Assembly: GCF_963669205.1 (NCBI RefSeq)
Contig: NZ_OY769915.1
Span: 532,001-596,000, forward strand
Length of the DNA stretch: 64,000 nt
Direction of reading: 5' to 3'
Source: an uncultured Roseibium sp.
GTDB lineage: Bacteria > Pseudomonadota > Alphaproteobacteria > Rhizobiales > Stappiaceae
A program made the position numbers and the translations under genes. Positions 44,357 to 52,714 of this stretch are shown piece after piece. Under the pieces are notes generated by a model. That model was not told the DNA's origin, did no database searches, and was given only the letters and a program-made list of their open reading frames with translations. Numbering within the stretch: the stretch's first letter is position 1; each line of letters opens with the position of its first letter.

Positions 44357-44971
44357 ATGAGCCTGGAGTTTCTGATAACCGCGCTGATCGTTGTTCTGGT
44401 TCCCGGAACCGGGGTGGTCTACACGGTGGCGGTCGGCCTCGGCAAGGGGCGGCGCGCCGCTCTTGCGGCCACGATCGGCTGCACGCTCGGGATCGTTCCG
44501 GCGATCCTGGCATCCGTGGTCGGGCTGGCGGCGCTCATGCACACAAGCGCGATTGTCTTCCAGGCGGTGAAATATGCCGGTGTCGCCTATCTGCTTTATC
44601 TCGCCTGGCAGACATTGAAAGACAGCGGCCCGGTGGAACTGAAGGCCGACAGGCAAGTGCGCAAGAGTTTTGTTGCAACGGCGCGCACCGGCTTTCTGAT
44701 CAACATTCTCAATCCGAAACTGACGGTGTTCTTTCTCGCGTTCCTGCCTCAATTCGTCAGCGCGTCCTCGGCGCATCCGACGCTTGAGATGCTTGCACTC
44801 GGCGGCATCTTCATGGCGATGACCTTCGTCGTCTTTCTCGGCTACGGTCTGTTTGCCTCCCTGGTCGGCGAAAAGGTGCTCAGGAGCGACCGTGTCATGG
44901 TCTGGATGAGACGCACCATCGCGGCGGCCTTTGCCGGCTTCGGGCTGCGGCTGGCTGTTGCGGAGCAGTAA
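44357..44971 (+). CDS. LysE family translocator within the TCA gene block
   Basis: 204-residue integral membrane protein. The N-terminal motif is VLVPGTGVVYTVAVGLGKG, a diverged form of the SPGP signature. The conserved central element is TGFLINILNPKLTVFFLAFLPQF. Exporter of an unknown amino acid or related metabolite. GGAGG precedes the ATG. It lies 40 bp after sucB and 48 bp before the SDR gene, so it may be transcribed with the TCA genes. Confidence 0.87.
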   Translation: MSLEFLITALIVVLVPGTGVVYTVAVGLGKGRRAALAATIGCTLGIVPAILASVVGLAALMHTSAIVFQAVKYAGVAYLLYLAWQTLKDSGPVELKADRQVRKSFVATARTGFLINILNPKLTVFFLAFLPQFVSASSAHPTLEMLALGGIFMAMTFVVFLGYGLFASLVGEKVLRSDRVMVWMRRTIAAAFAGFGLRLAVAEQ

Positions 44972-45019
44972 ATTCAAATACGGCGGATGACGTCCGCTCA
45001 AACAGGTTCTGGAGTTTGA

Positions 45020-45778
45020 ATGTCTGACAGTGTTGTCATCGTAACGGGCGGAAGCCGCGGCATCGGCGCGAGCGTCTGCCGCAAACTGGGACGTCTCGGG
45101 CATACGATCGTTGTCAACTATGCGGCCAACCAGGCGGCCGCCGACAAGGTTGTGTCTGAAATCGAGGCCGAGGGTGGCAAGGCCGTTGCTGTTCAAGGCG
45201 ACGTTGGCAGCGAGAGCGATATCCTGACCCTGTTTCAGGAGGCCGACAAGCTCGGCCGCCTTGCTGGGCTGGTCAACAATGCCGGCGTTGTCGATATGTC
45301 CCAGCGCGTTGACGAAATGAGCGTCGAGCGTCTGAACCGGATCTTCACCATCAACGTCGTCGGCTCGTTCCTGTGCGCGCGCGAAGCCGTGAAACGCATG
45401 TCGACCAAACATGGCGGCGCAGGCGGCGGCATCGTCAATCTGGCGTCTGCCGGGTCCAAGCTCGGATCGCCGGCGCAATATGTCGACTATGCCGCCTCCA
45501 AGGGCGCGATCGACACGATGACGGTCGGTCTCGCACTCGAGGTTGCTGACGAAGGCATCCGGGTCAATGCGGTCCGCCCGGGCATCATCGATACGGAACT
45601 GCATGCCTCCGGCGGACTTCCCGACCGGGTGGCACAGCTTGAATCCAAACTGCCGATGAAGCGTGCGGGCAGCGCGGACGAAGTCGCGGACGCAATCGTC
45701 TGGCTCATGTCCGACCAGTCCAGCTACACGACCGGCGCCATTCTGGACGTGTCCGGGGGCCGGGCAATCCTACCGTAA
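45020..45778 (+). CDS. Short-chain dehydrogenase/reductase (SDR)
   Basis: 252 residues, NAD(P)-dependent oxidoreductase of the classical SDR family. Cofactor motif VTGGSRGIGASV, structural NNAG motif LVNNAGVVD, catalytic Ser in NLASAGSKLG and Tyr/Lys in YVDYAASKGA. C-terminal TGAILDVSGGRAILP is typical. An Asn at the end of strand 2 (VVNYAANQ) tends to favour NADPH. Substrate unknown. Lies between sucB-lysE and lpd. Confidence 0.9.
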   Translation: MSDSVVIVTGGSRGIGASVCRKLGRLGHTIVVNYAANQAAADKVVSEIEAEGGKAVAVQGDVGSESDILTLFQEADKLGRLAGLVNNAGVVDMSQRVDEMSVERLNRIFTINVVGSFLCAREAVKRMSTKHGGAGGGIVNLASAGSKLGSPAQYVDYAASKGAIDTMTVGLALEVADEGIRVNAVRPGIIDTELHASGGLPDRVAQLESKLPMKRAGSADEVADAIVWLMSDQSSYTTGAILDVSGGRAILP

Positions 45779-45820
45779 TCCGTCAATGGACTTGAAACTG
45801 AAAAGGCAAAGGCGACCAAA

Positions 45821-47224
45821 ATGTCCCAATATGATCTTGTCGTCATCGGAACCGGCCCGGGGGGGTACGTTTGCGCGATCAAGGCGGCGCAGCTCGGTCT
45901 TAAAACCGCGGTTGTCGAGAAACGGGCGACGCTTGGCGGGACCTGCCTCAATATCGGCTGCATTCCCTCCAAGGCGCTGCTTTATGCGTCGGAAATGTTC
46001 GAGGAAGCCGGCCACGGATTTGAGAAACTGGGCATCAAGGTCTCCAAGCCGAAGGTCGACCTTCCGGAGATGATGAAGCACAAGACCGACGTGGTGGATG
46101 CCAACGTCAATGGCGTTGCCTTCCTGATGAAGAAGAACAAGATCGACGTGCACACCGGCACGGGCAAGGTTCTGGGAACGGGCAAGGTGGAGGTCACCGC
46201 GGATGACGGCAGTGTCACCGTGGTCGAGACGAAGAACATCGTCATTGCGACCGGATCCGATGTCATGCCCCTGCCCGGCGTCGAGATCGACGAAAAGCAG
46301 GTCGTCTCTTCGACCGGCGCGCTTGAGCTGGACAAGATCCCCGGCAAGATGGTTGTCGTCGGCGGCGGTGTCATCGGCCTCGAACTCGGGTCCGTCTGGA
46401 ACCGTCTCGGCTCCGAGGTGACCGTCGTCGAATTCATGGACAAGATCCTTGGGCCGATGGACGGCGATGTCTCCAAGAACTTCCAGCGCATGCTGAAGAA
46501 GCAGGGCATGACCTTCAAGCTGTCGTCAAAGGTCACGGGTGTGGCCAAGAAAGGCAAGGGACTGTCCGTCACGATCGAACCCGCCAAGGGCGGAGACGCC
46601 CAGGAGATCGAGGCCGACATCGTTCTTGTTGCGATCGGCCGCCGTCCCTACACGGAGGGCCTTGGTCTCGATGCGGCCGGTGTCGCCCTGGACGAACGCG
46701 GCCGGGTGCAGATCGATGCGCATTACAAGACCAATGTCGAAGGCATCTACGCCATCGGCGATGTCGTCGCCGGTCCCATGCTGGCGCACAAGGCCGAGGA
46801 TGAGGGCGTAGCGATTGCTGAAATCCTGTCGGGTCAGGCCGGTCACGTGAACTACGACGTCATCCCCGGCGTGGTCTATACGCAGCCCGAGGTCGCCTCT
46901 GTCGGCAAGACCGAAGAGGAGCTGAAAGCCGACGGGATCGAGTACAAGGCCGGCAAGTTCAATTTCTCCGCCAATGGCCGTGCGCGCGCCATGAACCACA
47001 CCGACGGTTTCGCGAAAGTTCTGGCCGATGCAAAGACCGACCGGGTTCTCGGCGTTCACATCGTCGGCTTCGGGGCCGGCGAAATGATCCACGAGGCGGC
47101 GGTGCTGATGGAATTCGGCGGATCTTCGGAAGATCTCGGCCGCACTTGTCATGCGCATCCGACCATGTCGGAAGCCGTCAAGGAAGCGGCGATGGGGGCA
47201 TTCGCCAAACCCATCCATTCGTGA
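45821..47224 (+). CDS. lpdA: Dihydrolipoyl dehydrogenase (E3)
   Basis: Reoxidises dihydrolipoyl groups of 2-oxoacid dehydrogenase complexes with NAD. 467 residues. FAD motif IGTGPGGYVCAIKAAQLG; redox disulfide GGTCLNIGCIPSKALL; NAD motif VVVGGGVIGLELGSVW; catalytic His/Glu in CHAHPTMSEAVKEA. Located with sucAB, so it is most likely the E3 of the 2-oxoglutarate dehydrogenase complex. Confidence 0.97.
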   Translation: MSQYDLVVIGTGPGGYVCAIKAAQLGLKTAVVEKRATLGGTCLNIGCIPSKALLYASEMFEEAGHGFEKLGIKVSKPKVDLPEMMKHKTDVVDANVNGVAFLMKKNKIDVHTGTGKVLGTGKVEVTADDGSVTVVETKNIVIATGSDVMPLPGVEIDEKQVVSSTGALELDKIPGKMVVVGGGVIGLELGSVWNRLGSEVTVVEFMDKILGPMDGDVSKNFQRMLKKQGMTFKLSSKVTGVAKKGKGLSVTIEPAKGGDAQEIEADIVLVAIGRRPYTEGLGLDAAGVALDERGRVQIDAHYKTNVEGIYAIGDVVAGPMLAHKAEDEGVAIAEILSGQAGHVNYDVIPGVVYTQPEVASVGKTEEELKADGIEYKAGKFNFSANGRARAMNHTDGFAKVLADAKTDRVLGVHIVGFGAGEMIHEAAVLMEFGGSSEDLGRTCHAHPTMSEAVKEAAMGAFAKPIHS

Positions 47225-47247
47225 CCGGGAACTGAGTTGAGCTGTCC

Positions 47248-47283
47248 GAGCGCTGCAGGAGACCTTGCCTGCGGCGCTCTTTG
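47248..47283 (+). terminator. Terminator after lpdA
   Basis: GAGCGCTGCAGG (47248-47259) pairs with CCTGCGGCGCTC (47268-47279) over 12 positions with one G-U wobble, followed by TTTG. Long stem with a short U-run; probably ends the TCA gene block. Confidence 0.7.
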
Positions 47284-47349
47284 CATGTTAGCGGCATCGC
47301 GAGGTTCAAACAGGGATCGGCTTTGAACGCTGAACACGGGAGATCATTT

Positions 47350-48852
47350 GTGCAGGGCGCGGAAACCAGCCGATTCACGATGCTGCAGTCGGGGCTCTGG
47401 CTGCTGCTGGCAACCGCAGCCGCGCTTGTGTTCTTCTGGCCGGAACGAACGATCGCGCATGTGGACGACCTGTTCTTCATCCCTTGGGCGGCCGAGGTTG
47501 CGGCGACCGGGAACCACATAAATCCGCTCTTGTCGGTGCAGTTTCCCGGTCTGGAAAACTACCATCTCTACACGCGATTCCACCTGATCCTGTCAGGCAT
47601 CTACCTGGACCTGTTCGGCGTCAGCCGCCTGAGTGTCGTCGGCTATGAGTATCTGTGTTACCTGCTGACAGCACTTGCCTTTTCCGCCATGTGCCTGGCG
47701 ATCCGGTTGCCGAAAGCAGCGCTAATGGCACCGCTCCTGTTCGCGCCGATGTATGTCGTGACCGGGTTCCGGCTCGAGATCACCGCCTGTGTCTTCTGGG
47801 CCTTGGGCTTCTTTCTGCTGTTCTGGCCTGCAAGGGAGCGGAATGGGGGAGACGCTGCCGCGCGCGTTTCGGCGATCAGGACCTTCGGCAAACTCGCACT
47901 TGCCTTTGCACCGCTCGCCTCGCCGGCTGTTTTCGCCTGGAGCCTCGGAGCGATCATCGTCCATGACCTCTGGCGGATCGCCTTCCGCGATCTGAAGATC
48001 GTGACGCTGGCGATTGAAAACGCCGTGGCGCTCTGCGTGGCGCTGCTGATCTTTTCGCTCAGCATCGACTTTCAGTTTCGCGAATTCTTCGATCAGATCG
48101 TCTTTCACGCGCAAAGGTCGACCGGACACGGGATCAACGACGAAGCACTTGGCCGGGCGGCGATCTTCGCGGTTACCGGGCTTGTGCTGACGCGGTTCTC
48201 GCGGCCTGCGGCGCTTGTCTGTCTGATGCTGTCTCTCGGGCAGGGGCTCGCAGCTTTCCTGCATGACAAGGTACTGGTCCGGAACCTGGCTGCGACCATG
48301 GTGTTTCTCGTCGGGCTCGATGCCGTCACGCGGAAACGATTCCGGAGAGTGGCATATGCCGTTTACACGCTGGTGTTCCTGGTCGTTTCGGCCAACTTCC
48401 TGATCTTCTACGTCCTGTCGGATCGTGCACCGGGCCAGGAGGCTGCTGCACGCGATTATCTGGACGATGTCGCTGCGCAAAAACAGGTCTTCATCGACGA
48501 GACCATGGCGCACCACTATCTCGATCATCAGACCCGTGACGCTATTTCCTGGACGTGGGGACGGAAATTTCCGCTTGCCCGCGCCGAGGAACTGGAGGAA
48601 CTGCGCGAAGGCGAGGTCTGGTACCTGAGCCCGTATACGCTGTTCGCCTATCTCAAGGGCCACACGGCCATTGCCCGGGCGCTGTCGAATGACGTCGCCT
48701 ACAGACGCACACCTCAACTGCCCTGCGTGATGGGCCGTCATTCCTGCCGCCTGCCGGCGGATGGCTGGACAATGCTGCGCCTCGAACGCGACGGGGAAAG
48801 TGTGCGGGTGACGGACTACGCCGATGATCGCGAATTCGTCGTGCCGGATTGA
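47350..48852 (+). CDS. Polytopic membrane protein of unknown function
   Basis: About 500 residues. An N-terminal helix (LWLLLATAAALVFFW) is followed by an acidic pair HVDDLFFIPWAAE and then about nine further helices to residue ~380. A soluble C-terminal tail of ~120 residues contains paired cysteines (PCVMGRHSCRLP). The layout (helix, short acidic periplasmic loop, many helices, soluble tail) recalls GT39/ArnT-like lipid-linked sugar transferases, but no family motif is certain. GTG 47350 chosen because GGGAG lies eight bases upstream; ATG 47380 is possible. Convergent with a methyltransferase. Confidence 0.7.
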   Translation: MQGAETSRFTMLQSGLWLLLATAAALVFFWPERTIAHVDDLFFIPWAAEVAATGNHINPLLSVQFPGLENYHLYTRFHLILSGIYLDLFGVSRLSVVGYEYLCYLLTALAFSAMCLAIRLPKAALMAPLLFAPMYVVTGFRLEITACVFWALGFFLLFWPARERNGGDAAARVSAIRTFGKLALAFAPLASPAVFAWSLGAIIVHDLWRIAFRDLKIVTLAIENAVALCVALLIFSLSIDFQFREFFDQIVFHAQRSTGHGINDEALGRAAIFAVTGLVLTRFSRPAALVCLMLSLGQGLAAFLHDKVLVRNLAATMVFLVGLDAVTRKRFRRVAYAVYTLVFLVVSANFLIFYVLSDRAPGQEAAARDYLDDVAAQKQVFIDETMAHHYLDHQTRDAISWTWGRKFPLARAEELEELREGEVWYLSPYTLFAYLKGHTAIARALSNDVAYRRTPQLPCVMGRHSCRLPADGWTMLRLERDGESVRVTDYADDREFVVPD

Positions 48853-48858
48853 TCCGGC

Positions 48859-49638
48859 TTACCGGGGCAGCGTTGCCGTGATCACGAAATGGGTGATGGA
48901 GAAAAAGAACCGGCCTTCGCCTGCAAGCCGGACCTGTTCTTCCGCCCAGGCGTCTGCCTCCTCTTTTGAAAAAGGGCCCTTGGCGACGGCATAGGGTTTC
49001 ATCAGATGGATCAGCATGTTCGCCAGTCCGTCGGGATGGAGACTGGTGCTGCTGAACGGGACGGCCGTGACGCTGTCTACCCGGTAGCCCGCTTCGCGCA
49101 GGATCGGCGGCAGAACGGCGGGAATGCGGCGCTCGACAAGGTGTCCGTCCCATGCATCCAGCATCGTCTTCATCCGATCCGGCTCATCGCTGAACCAGGT
49201 GATGGTGTCCCAGTGCATGTCCCCTATGACAAGCCGGCCTCCGGGTTTGAGAATGCGCTTTATCTCCGTGACGGCACCGGGAAGATCATCGAGATATTCA
49301 AACACCTGAAGGGAGACCGCCTTGTCGGTGGACGCCGTGTCAAGCGGCAGGTCCGTAACCGTACCGCTGAGAATTTCGGCATTCGCGCAGCCGGCGCAAC
49401 GTTTCTCCGCCGCGCCGCGCATGTCATCGCTCGGGTCGATCCCGATGACCTTGCCGGTGTCGCCAAGGGTCCGGGACAATTCAAGCGTCAGCAGTCCGTT
49501 GCCGCAGCCGATATCGGCGATGACGTCGCCGGGCGACGGGTTGAGCGCGTCGAAGGAAGCGCGTCTTCGCCGGGAAAAGTCCGCACCGAGATAAGCTTCC
49601 TCCAACAGTTTGGTGGTGCGTTCGTCGAACTGCAGCAT
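48859..49638 (-). CDS. Class I SAM-dependent methyltransferase
   Basis: 259 residues. Motif I is VIADIGCGNGLLTLELS, followed by the acidic strand VIGIDPSDDM; the post-motif EIKRILKPGGRLVIGDMHW is typical of UbiE/COQ5-like methyltransferases acting on small molecules. Substrate unknown. Sixteen bp downstream of the MerR regulator gene on the same strand, so it is probably co-transcribed with it; arsenite or metal methylation is conceivable, but the motif pattern does not prove it. Confidence 0.82.
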   Translation of the reverse strand: MLQFDERTTKLLEEAYLGADFSRRRRASFDALNPSPGDVIADIGCGNGLLTLELSRTLGDTGKVIGIDPSDDMRGAAEKRCAGCANAEILSGTVTDLPLDTASTDKAVSLQVFEYLDDLPGAVTEIKRILKPGGRLVIGDMHWDTITWFSDEPDRMKTMLDAWDGHLVERRIPAVLPPILREAGYRVDSVTAVPFSSTSLHPDGLANMLIHLMKPYAVAKGPFSKEEADAWAEEQVRLAGEGRFFFSITHFVITATLPR

Positions 49639-49653
49639 AGGAATTTCCCCGCT

Positions 49654-50073
49654 TCAATGCGCGTCGAGGCATTGGCCGTGATCGCCAAAAGCCTTGAGAA
49701 CGTTGCATTCCGTCACCGTGTGATCGCCTTCGCAGCTCGAGGCGATCCGAACGAGTTCCGCTTCCAGCTTTTTCAGATGCGCAATGCGTTCACGGATCGA
49801 TGCGAGCTGATTCTTTGCGATCCGGTCCGCGGCGAGGCAGGGCCTGTCGGGGTGCTGACTGAGTTCGATCAGATCGCGGATGGCCGGCATCGGCAGGCCG
49901 AGATCGCGGCTGTGCTTGATGAAGCGGAGGCGGTCGCGATCCGTCTCGTTGTAGCGCCGCTGGTTGCCTTCTGTCCGGAAGGGCGCGTCGATCAGGCCCT
50001 CCTTTTCGTAGTACCGGATGGTCGGGACCTTCACTCCGGTCTGCTTCGACAGTTCCCCGATCGAAAATTCCAT
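49654..50073 (-). CDS. MerR family metal-responsive-type regulator
   Basis: 139 residues. N-terminal winged helix FSIGELSKQTGVKVPTIRYY with RRYNETDRDRLRFI, then a dimerisation helix. Cysteines lie in RPCLAADRI, ASSCEGDHT, TECNVL and GQCLDAH, the pattern of Zn/Cd/Pb sensors such as ZntR or CadR. Divergently transcribed from a CDF-type transporter, with a MerR-type promoter between them. ATG 50073 gives the family N-terminus. Confidence 0.88.
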   Translation of the reverse strand: MEFSIGELSKQTGVKVPTIRYYEKEGLIDAPFRTEGNQRRYNETDRDRLRFIKHSRDLGLPMPAIRDLIELSQHPDRPCLAADRIAKNQLASIRERIAHLKKLEAELVRIASSCEGDHTVTECNVLKAFGDHGQCLDAH

Positions 50074-50084
50074 CGGACACCCCC

Positions 50085-50115
50085 TTGAACCTCTAGTCGC
50101 TATAGGAATTAGACT
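50085..50115 (+). promoter_or_regulatory. MerR-type promoter/operator of the cation transporter gene
   Basis: TTGAAC (50085-50090) and TAGACT (50110-50115) are separated by 19 bp, the overlong spacing on which MerR activators act. The spacer carries the imperfect dyad CCTCTAG-TCG-CTATAGG. Confidence 0.75.
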
Positions 50116-50156
50116 GTCCCTGTTCGAATAAATCAAGAGGCTTTGAGGAGCAGGAC

Positions 50157-50795
50157 ATGGGCGCATGCTGCGCGAAGACCCAGGCCCCGTTTGACGGTAT
50201 GTCAAAAGACTATCGGCGCCGTCTCTGGCTGGTGATCGGGTTGAACGCCGGCATGTTCGTCGTTGAAATGGCAGCCGGCCAGGCCGCCGGTTCGAAGGCC
50301 CTGCAGGCCGATGCGCTCGATTTTTTCGGTGATGCCGTCACCTACGGGATTTCGCTGGCGGTGATTGGAGCGTCCCTGAGGACGCGTGCGCTTGCGGCGC
50401 TGGGCAAGGGCGTGAGCCTGCTTCTGATGGGACTCTGGGTGGCAGGATCGACGCTTCATCAGGTGTTTGTGCTGGGCGTGCCCGAGGCGGCGGTCATGGG
50501 ATCCGTCGGCTTGCTTGCCCTTGCGGTCAACCTGGCAAGCGTGTTGGTGCTTGTGCGCTACAAGGACGGCGATGCCAATGTGCGTTCCGTCTGGCTCTGT
50601 TCGAGGAACGATGCCATCGGCAATGTCGCGGTCATGATCGCCGCGATGGGTGTCTGGGGGACAGCAACCGCCTGGCCCGATCTCGCGGTTGCCGGATTGA
50701 TGGCAGCGCTGTTCCTGAGTTCCGCCATTCAGATCCTTTCACAGGGCGTTCGCGAATTCCGGCAAAAAACGCCGGTAACGGCCGGAACCGGTTGA
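50157..50795 (+). CDS. Cation diffusion facilitator-type metal efflux protein
   Basis: 212 residues, about six helices. N-terminal MGACCAKT contains two adjacent cysteines that may bind metal. Family metal-site segments are ALQADALDFFGDAVTYGISL (Asp pair in TM2) and SRNDAIGNVAVMIAA (Asn/Asp pair in TM5). The cytosolic C-terminal domain of standard CDF proteins is absent, making this a short form. Regulated by the divergent MerR protein; likely exports Zn, Cd or a similar ion. Confidence 0.88.
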   Translation: MGACCAKTQAPFDGMSKDYRRRLWLVIGLNAGMFVVEMAAGQAAGSKALQADALDFFGDAVTYGISLAVIGASLRTRALAALGKGVSLLLMGLWVAGSTLHQVFVLGVPEAAVMGSVGLLALAVNLASVLVLVRYKDGDANVRSVWLCSRNDAIGNVAVMIAAMGVWGTATAWPDLAVAGLMAALFLSSAIQILSQGVREFRQKTPVTAGTG

Positions 50796-50810
50796 ACCGG
50801 CGAAGGACCG

Positions 50811-51749
50811 TCAGGCCGCGGGGGTGGCCGCGTTGCCGCCGAGATGCACGAGAGTGATTTCTGGCGGGACGCCAAGGCGCACGGGGAGCAGGGAACATCC
50901 AAGCCCGCCCGACACGACAAGGTGCCGCTGGGGCTCTGATCCCGCTGTGTCGACGATGTGGCCGTAGGAAAGGTTCTCGTCCGGTTTCAGCAGGTTGAAG
51001 GGTTTCAGGCCAAAGCAGTTGATCTGGCCTCCGTGCGTGTGGCCACTCAAGGTCACGCTGACGCGCGGTGGAACGGAGTGAAAGACATTCGGTTCGTGGG
51101 CCATCAGCACGATCGGTGCGTCATCGGTGACCTGCCGGAGTGTACCGTTCAGATCATCGAGGCCTTGAGTTCCACGGCGGTTGAGTTTCCTGTTCGGAGC
51201 AAGGGCAAGCTGGTCATCCAACCCCGCGAGCCAGAACGGCTTGCCGTCCTTGGTGAGCCGGACAGCCCTGTTCTGGTAGAGCGCGATGCCGGCGCTCGCC
51301 AGAGCGGCACCGTATTTCGTCGGGCCGCTGCCCGAAAGCTGCGCCTCCGCATCGTCCCACCAGTCGTGGTTCCCGAGGATGGCATGGGTCCCGAGCGGAG
51401 CGTCAAAAGCGGCAAAGAGGTCGGCCCAGGCCTGCGCCGGTATCTGTGCCGATTGCCAGCGGTGGCTTGCAACATAGTCGCCGAGCATCAGGATGATGTC
51501 GGGCTTCAGCGCGTTGGTGCGCTCCACGATGAACTGGACCCGGTCAAGCCCCATCCATGGTTCACAGATGTGCGGGTCGGCGATCAGGGCGGCTTTGAGA
51601 GACAGGTCCCGGGGCCAGTTCGGCGGTGTCAGGTAGTGGCTCTTTATGCGCAGGCGGAATGGTTCGATGCCGATGGCGTATGCGGCGGTCGACATCGAAC
51701 TGAGGGCGGCAACGCCGAGACCCTGCAGGAACAAACGTCTGGAAATCAT
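50811..51749 (-). CDS. Exported calcineurin-like metallophosphoesterase
   Basis: 312 residues. Twin-arginine signal (SRRLFLQGLGVAALSSM) suggests Tat export with metals already bound. Phosphoesterase motifs: ADPH (LIADPHICEPW), GDY (ILMLGDYVASH), GNHDWWDD, the H in VLMAHEPNVF and SGHTHGGQ. Resembles YkuE/YaeI-type phosphoesterases that act on lipid or nucleotide-linked phosphates. Convergent with the transporter gene. Confidence 0.9.
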   Translation of the reverse strand: MISRRLFLQGLGVAALSSMSTAAYAIGIEPFRLRIKSHYLTPPNWPRDLSLKAALIADPHICEPWMGLDRVQFIVERTNALKPDIILMLGDYVASHRWQSAQIPAQAWADLFAAFDAPLGTHAILGNHDWWDDAEAQLSGSGPTKYGAALASAGIALYQNRAVRLTKDGKPFWLAGLDDQLALAPNRKLNRRGTQGLDDLNGTLRQVTDDAPIVLMAHEPNVFHSVPPRVSVTLSGHTHGGQINCFGLKPFNLLKPDENLSYGHIVDTAGSEPQRHLVVSGGLGCSLLPVRLGVPPEITLVHLGGNAATPAA

Positions 51750-51861
51750 CTGGGGACACTGCCTTTGCGACGGAACACAACTTTATGAAGCCGCAATGTC
51801 TGATGTTCGTTTGACGCGGGTGCGGAGGATTTCAGCATTTTTTCTGCAGACCGGTACCGGC

Positions 51862-51890
51862 AAAAAAAAAACCGCTGCCGAAGCAGCGGT
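51862..51890 (-). terminator. Rho-independent terminator of the small secreted protein gene
   Basis: On the minus strand: ACCGCTGC-TTCG-GCAGCGGT followed by a run of nine to ten T. Perfect 8-bp stem, tetraloop and long U-tail, 30 bp after the stop. Confidence 0.92.
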
Positions 51891-51919
51891 AAGATAGATT
51901 GGAGCAAAAGAAACTTGGA

Positions 51920-52156
51920 TTACTCGGTCGGTGCCTCTTCAGGCACCGGCACGATGACGTCTTCCTGCGTGATCTCTACGCTGAGATCATTCGTCGCGAT
52001 GGCAACGTCGGTGTCGACTTCCGGAACGATGGACGTGTCCGCGACAGTCATTTTTTCGTCGGCTTTGGCAGTTTTTCCCCACGAACAGGCATGTGCCGGT
52101 GCGATCGCGAATGCCGCGATGGCGAGCCCTGCGATGGCTGCACTGATCAGACGCAT
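51920..52156 (-). CDS. Small secreted acidic protein, function unknown
   Basis: 78 residues. Clear Sec signal peptide (SAAIAGLAIAAFAIAPAHA, cleavage before CSWG) leaves a ~55-residue acidic mature peptide rich in Val, Glu and Asp, ending PVPEEAPTE, with a single Cys at its first position. The Cys might be lipidated, but the preceding AHA-C is not a good lipobox. Start supported by GGAGG on the minus strand, and a strong terminator follows. No family recognised. Confidence 0.75.
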   Translation of the reverse strand: MRLISAAIAGLAIAAFAIAPAHACSWGKTAKADEKMTVADTSIVPEVDTDVAIATNDLSVEITQEDVIVPVPEEAPTE

Positions 52157-52275
52157 GATGAGCCTCCGTCTGTTGCTGCGCGGGACTGGCGCAGTAACGT
52201 CTAAGGTAAAGCAAAAATGAAATCGGACAAGGAAAAACCGGGTAGAGATTGATACCAAGGTTAAGATTGGCGCAT

Positions 52276-52683
52276 TTACTTTCTGTTAAGGTTGTAGGTC
52301 TTCTGAGTCTTCGGCTCGGACAAGTCGTTGACAACGTTGACAACACGGGCATCGAGAAGATCTCCGAAAGCCTTGAGCGTGATCTTCTTGCTGCTCAGGA
52401 ATCCGATCAAAAGAACCTGTATTGCGCCGTCCGAACGCAACTCGGCTTTTGTCCAACCCCATTTGCAATCGCGCGGAATGCAGGAGGTGAAGGCTCTCAC
52501 GCGCACCAGCACCTGCTCGTTTTCGCACGTGCTTTCCACCTCGATGCGGCTGATTTCCTTCGGTTCGGCATCGGGGTTGATCCAGACACCGTCCTCCGGC
52601 AGCGGGCAGTAGATCCGTTGCGCCTGTGCCGGTACCGTCGACAGGACGAGAAGTCCGGCAAGGAAAAGCAAGAGACGAGACAT
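52276..52683 (-). CDS. Secreted protein with C-x-P-x-D-C-x-W-G motif, function unknown
   Basis: 135 residues. Signal peptide LLLFLAGLLVLSTVPAQA, then a mature domain with four cysteines. The central SCIPRDCKWGWTKAEL fits a C-x-P-x-D-C-x-W-G pattern I recall from uncharacterised secreted proteins; a beta-rich continuation follows (QVLLIGFLSSKKITLKAFG). Function unknown. The ATG at 52683 lies only 31 bp from the MITE-like element, which therefore occupies its promoter region. Confidence 0.72.
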   Translation of the reverse strand: MSRLLLFLAGLLVLSTVPAQAQRIYCPLPEDGVWINPDAEPKEISRIEVESTCENEQVLVRVRAFTSCIPRDCKWGWTKAELRSDGAIQVLLIGFLSSKKITLKAFGDLLDARVVNVVNDLSEPKTQKTYNLNRK

Positions 52684-52714
52684 GATCAGTTCACCCTGTG
52701 TTTCACCCGCATGA

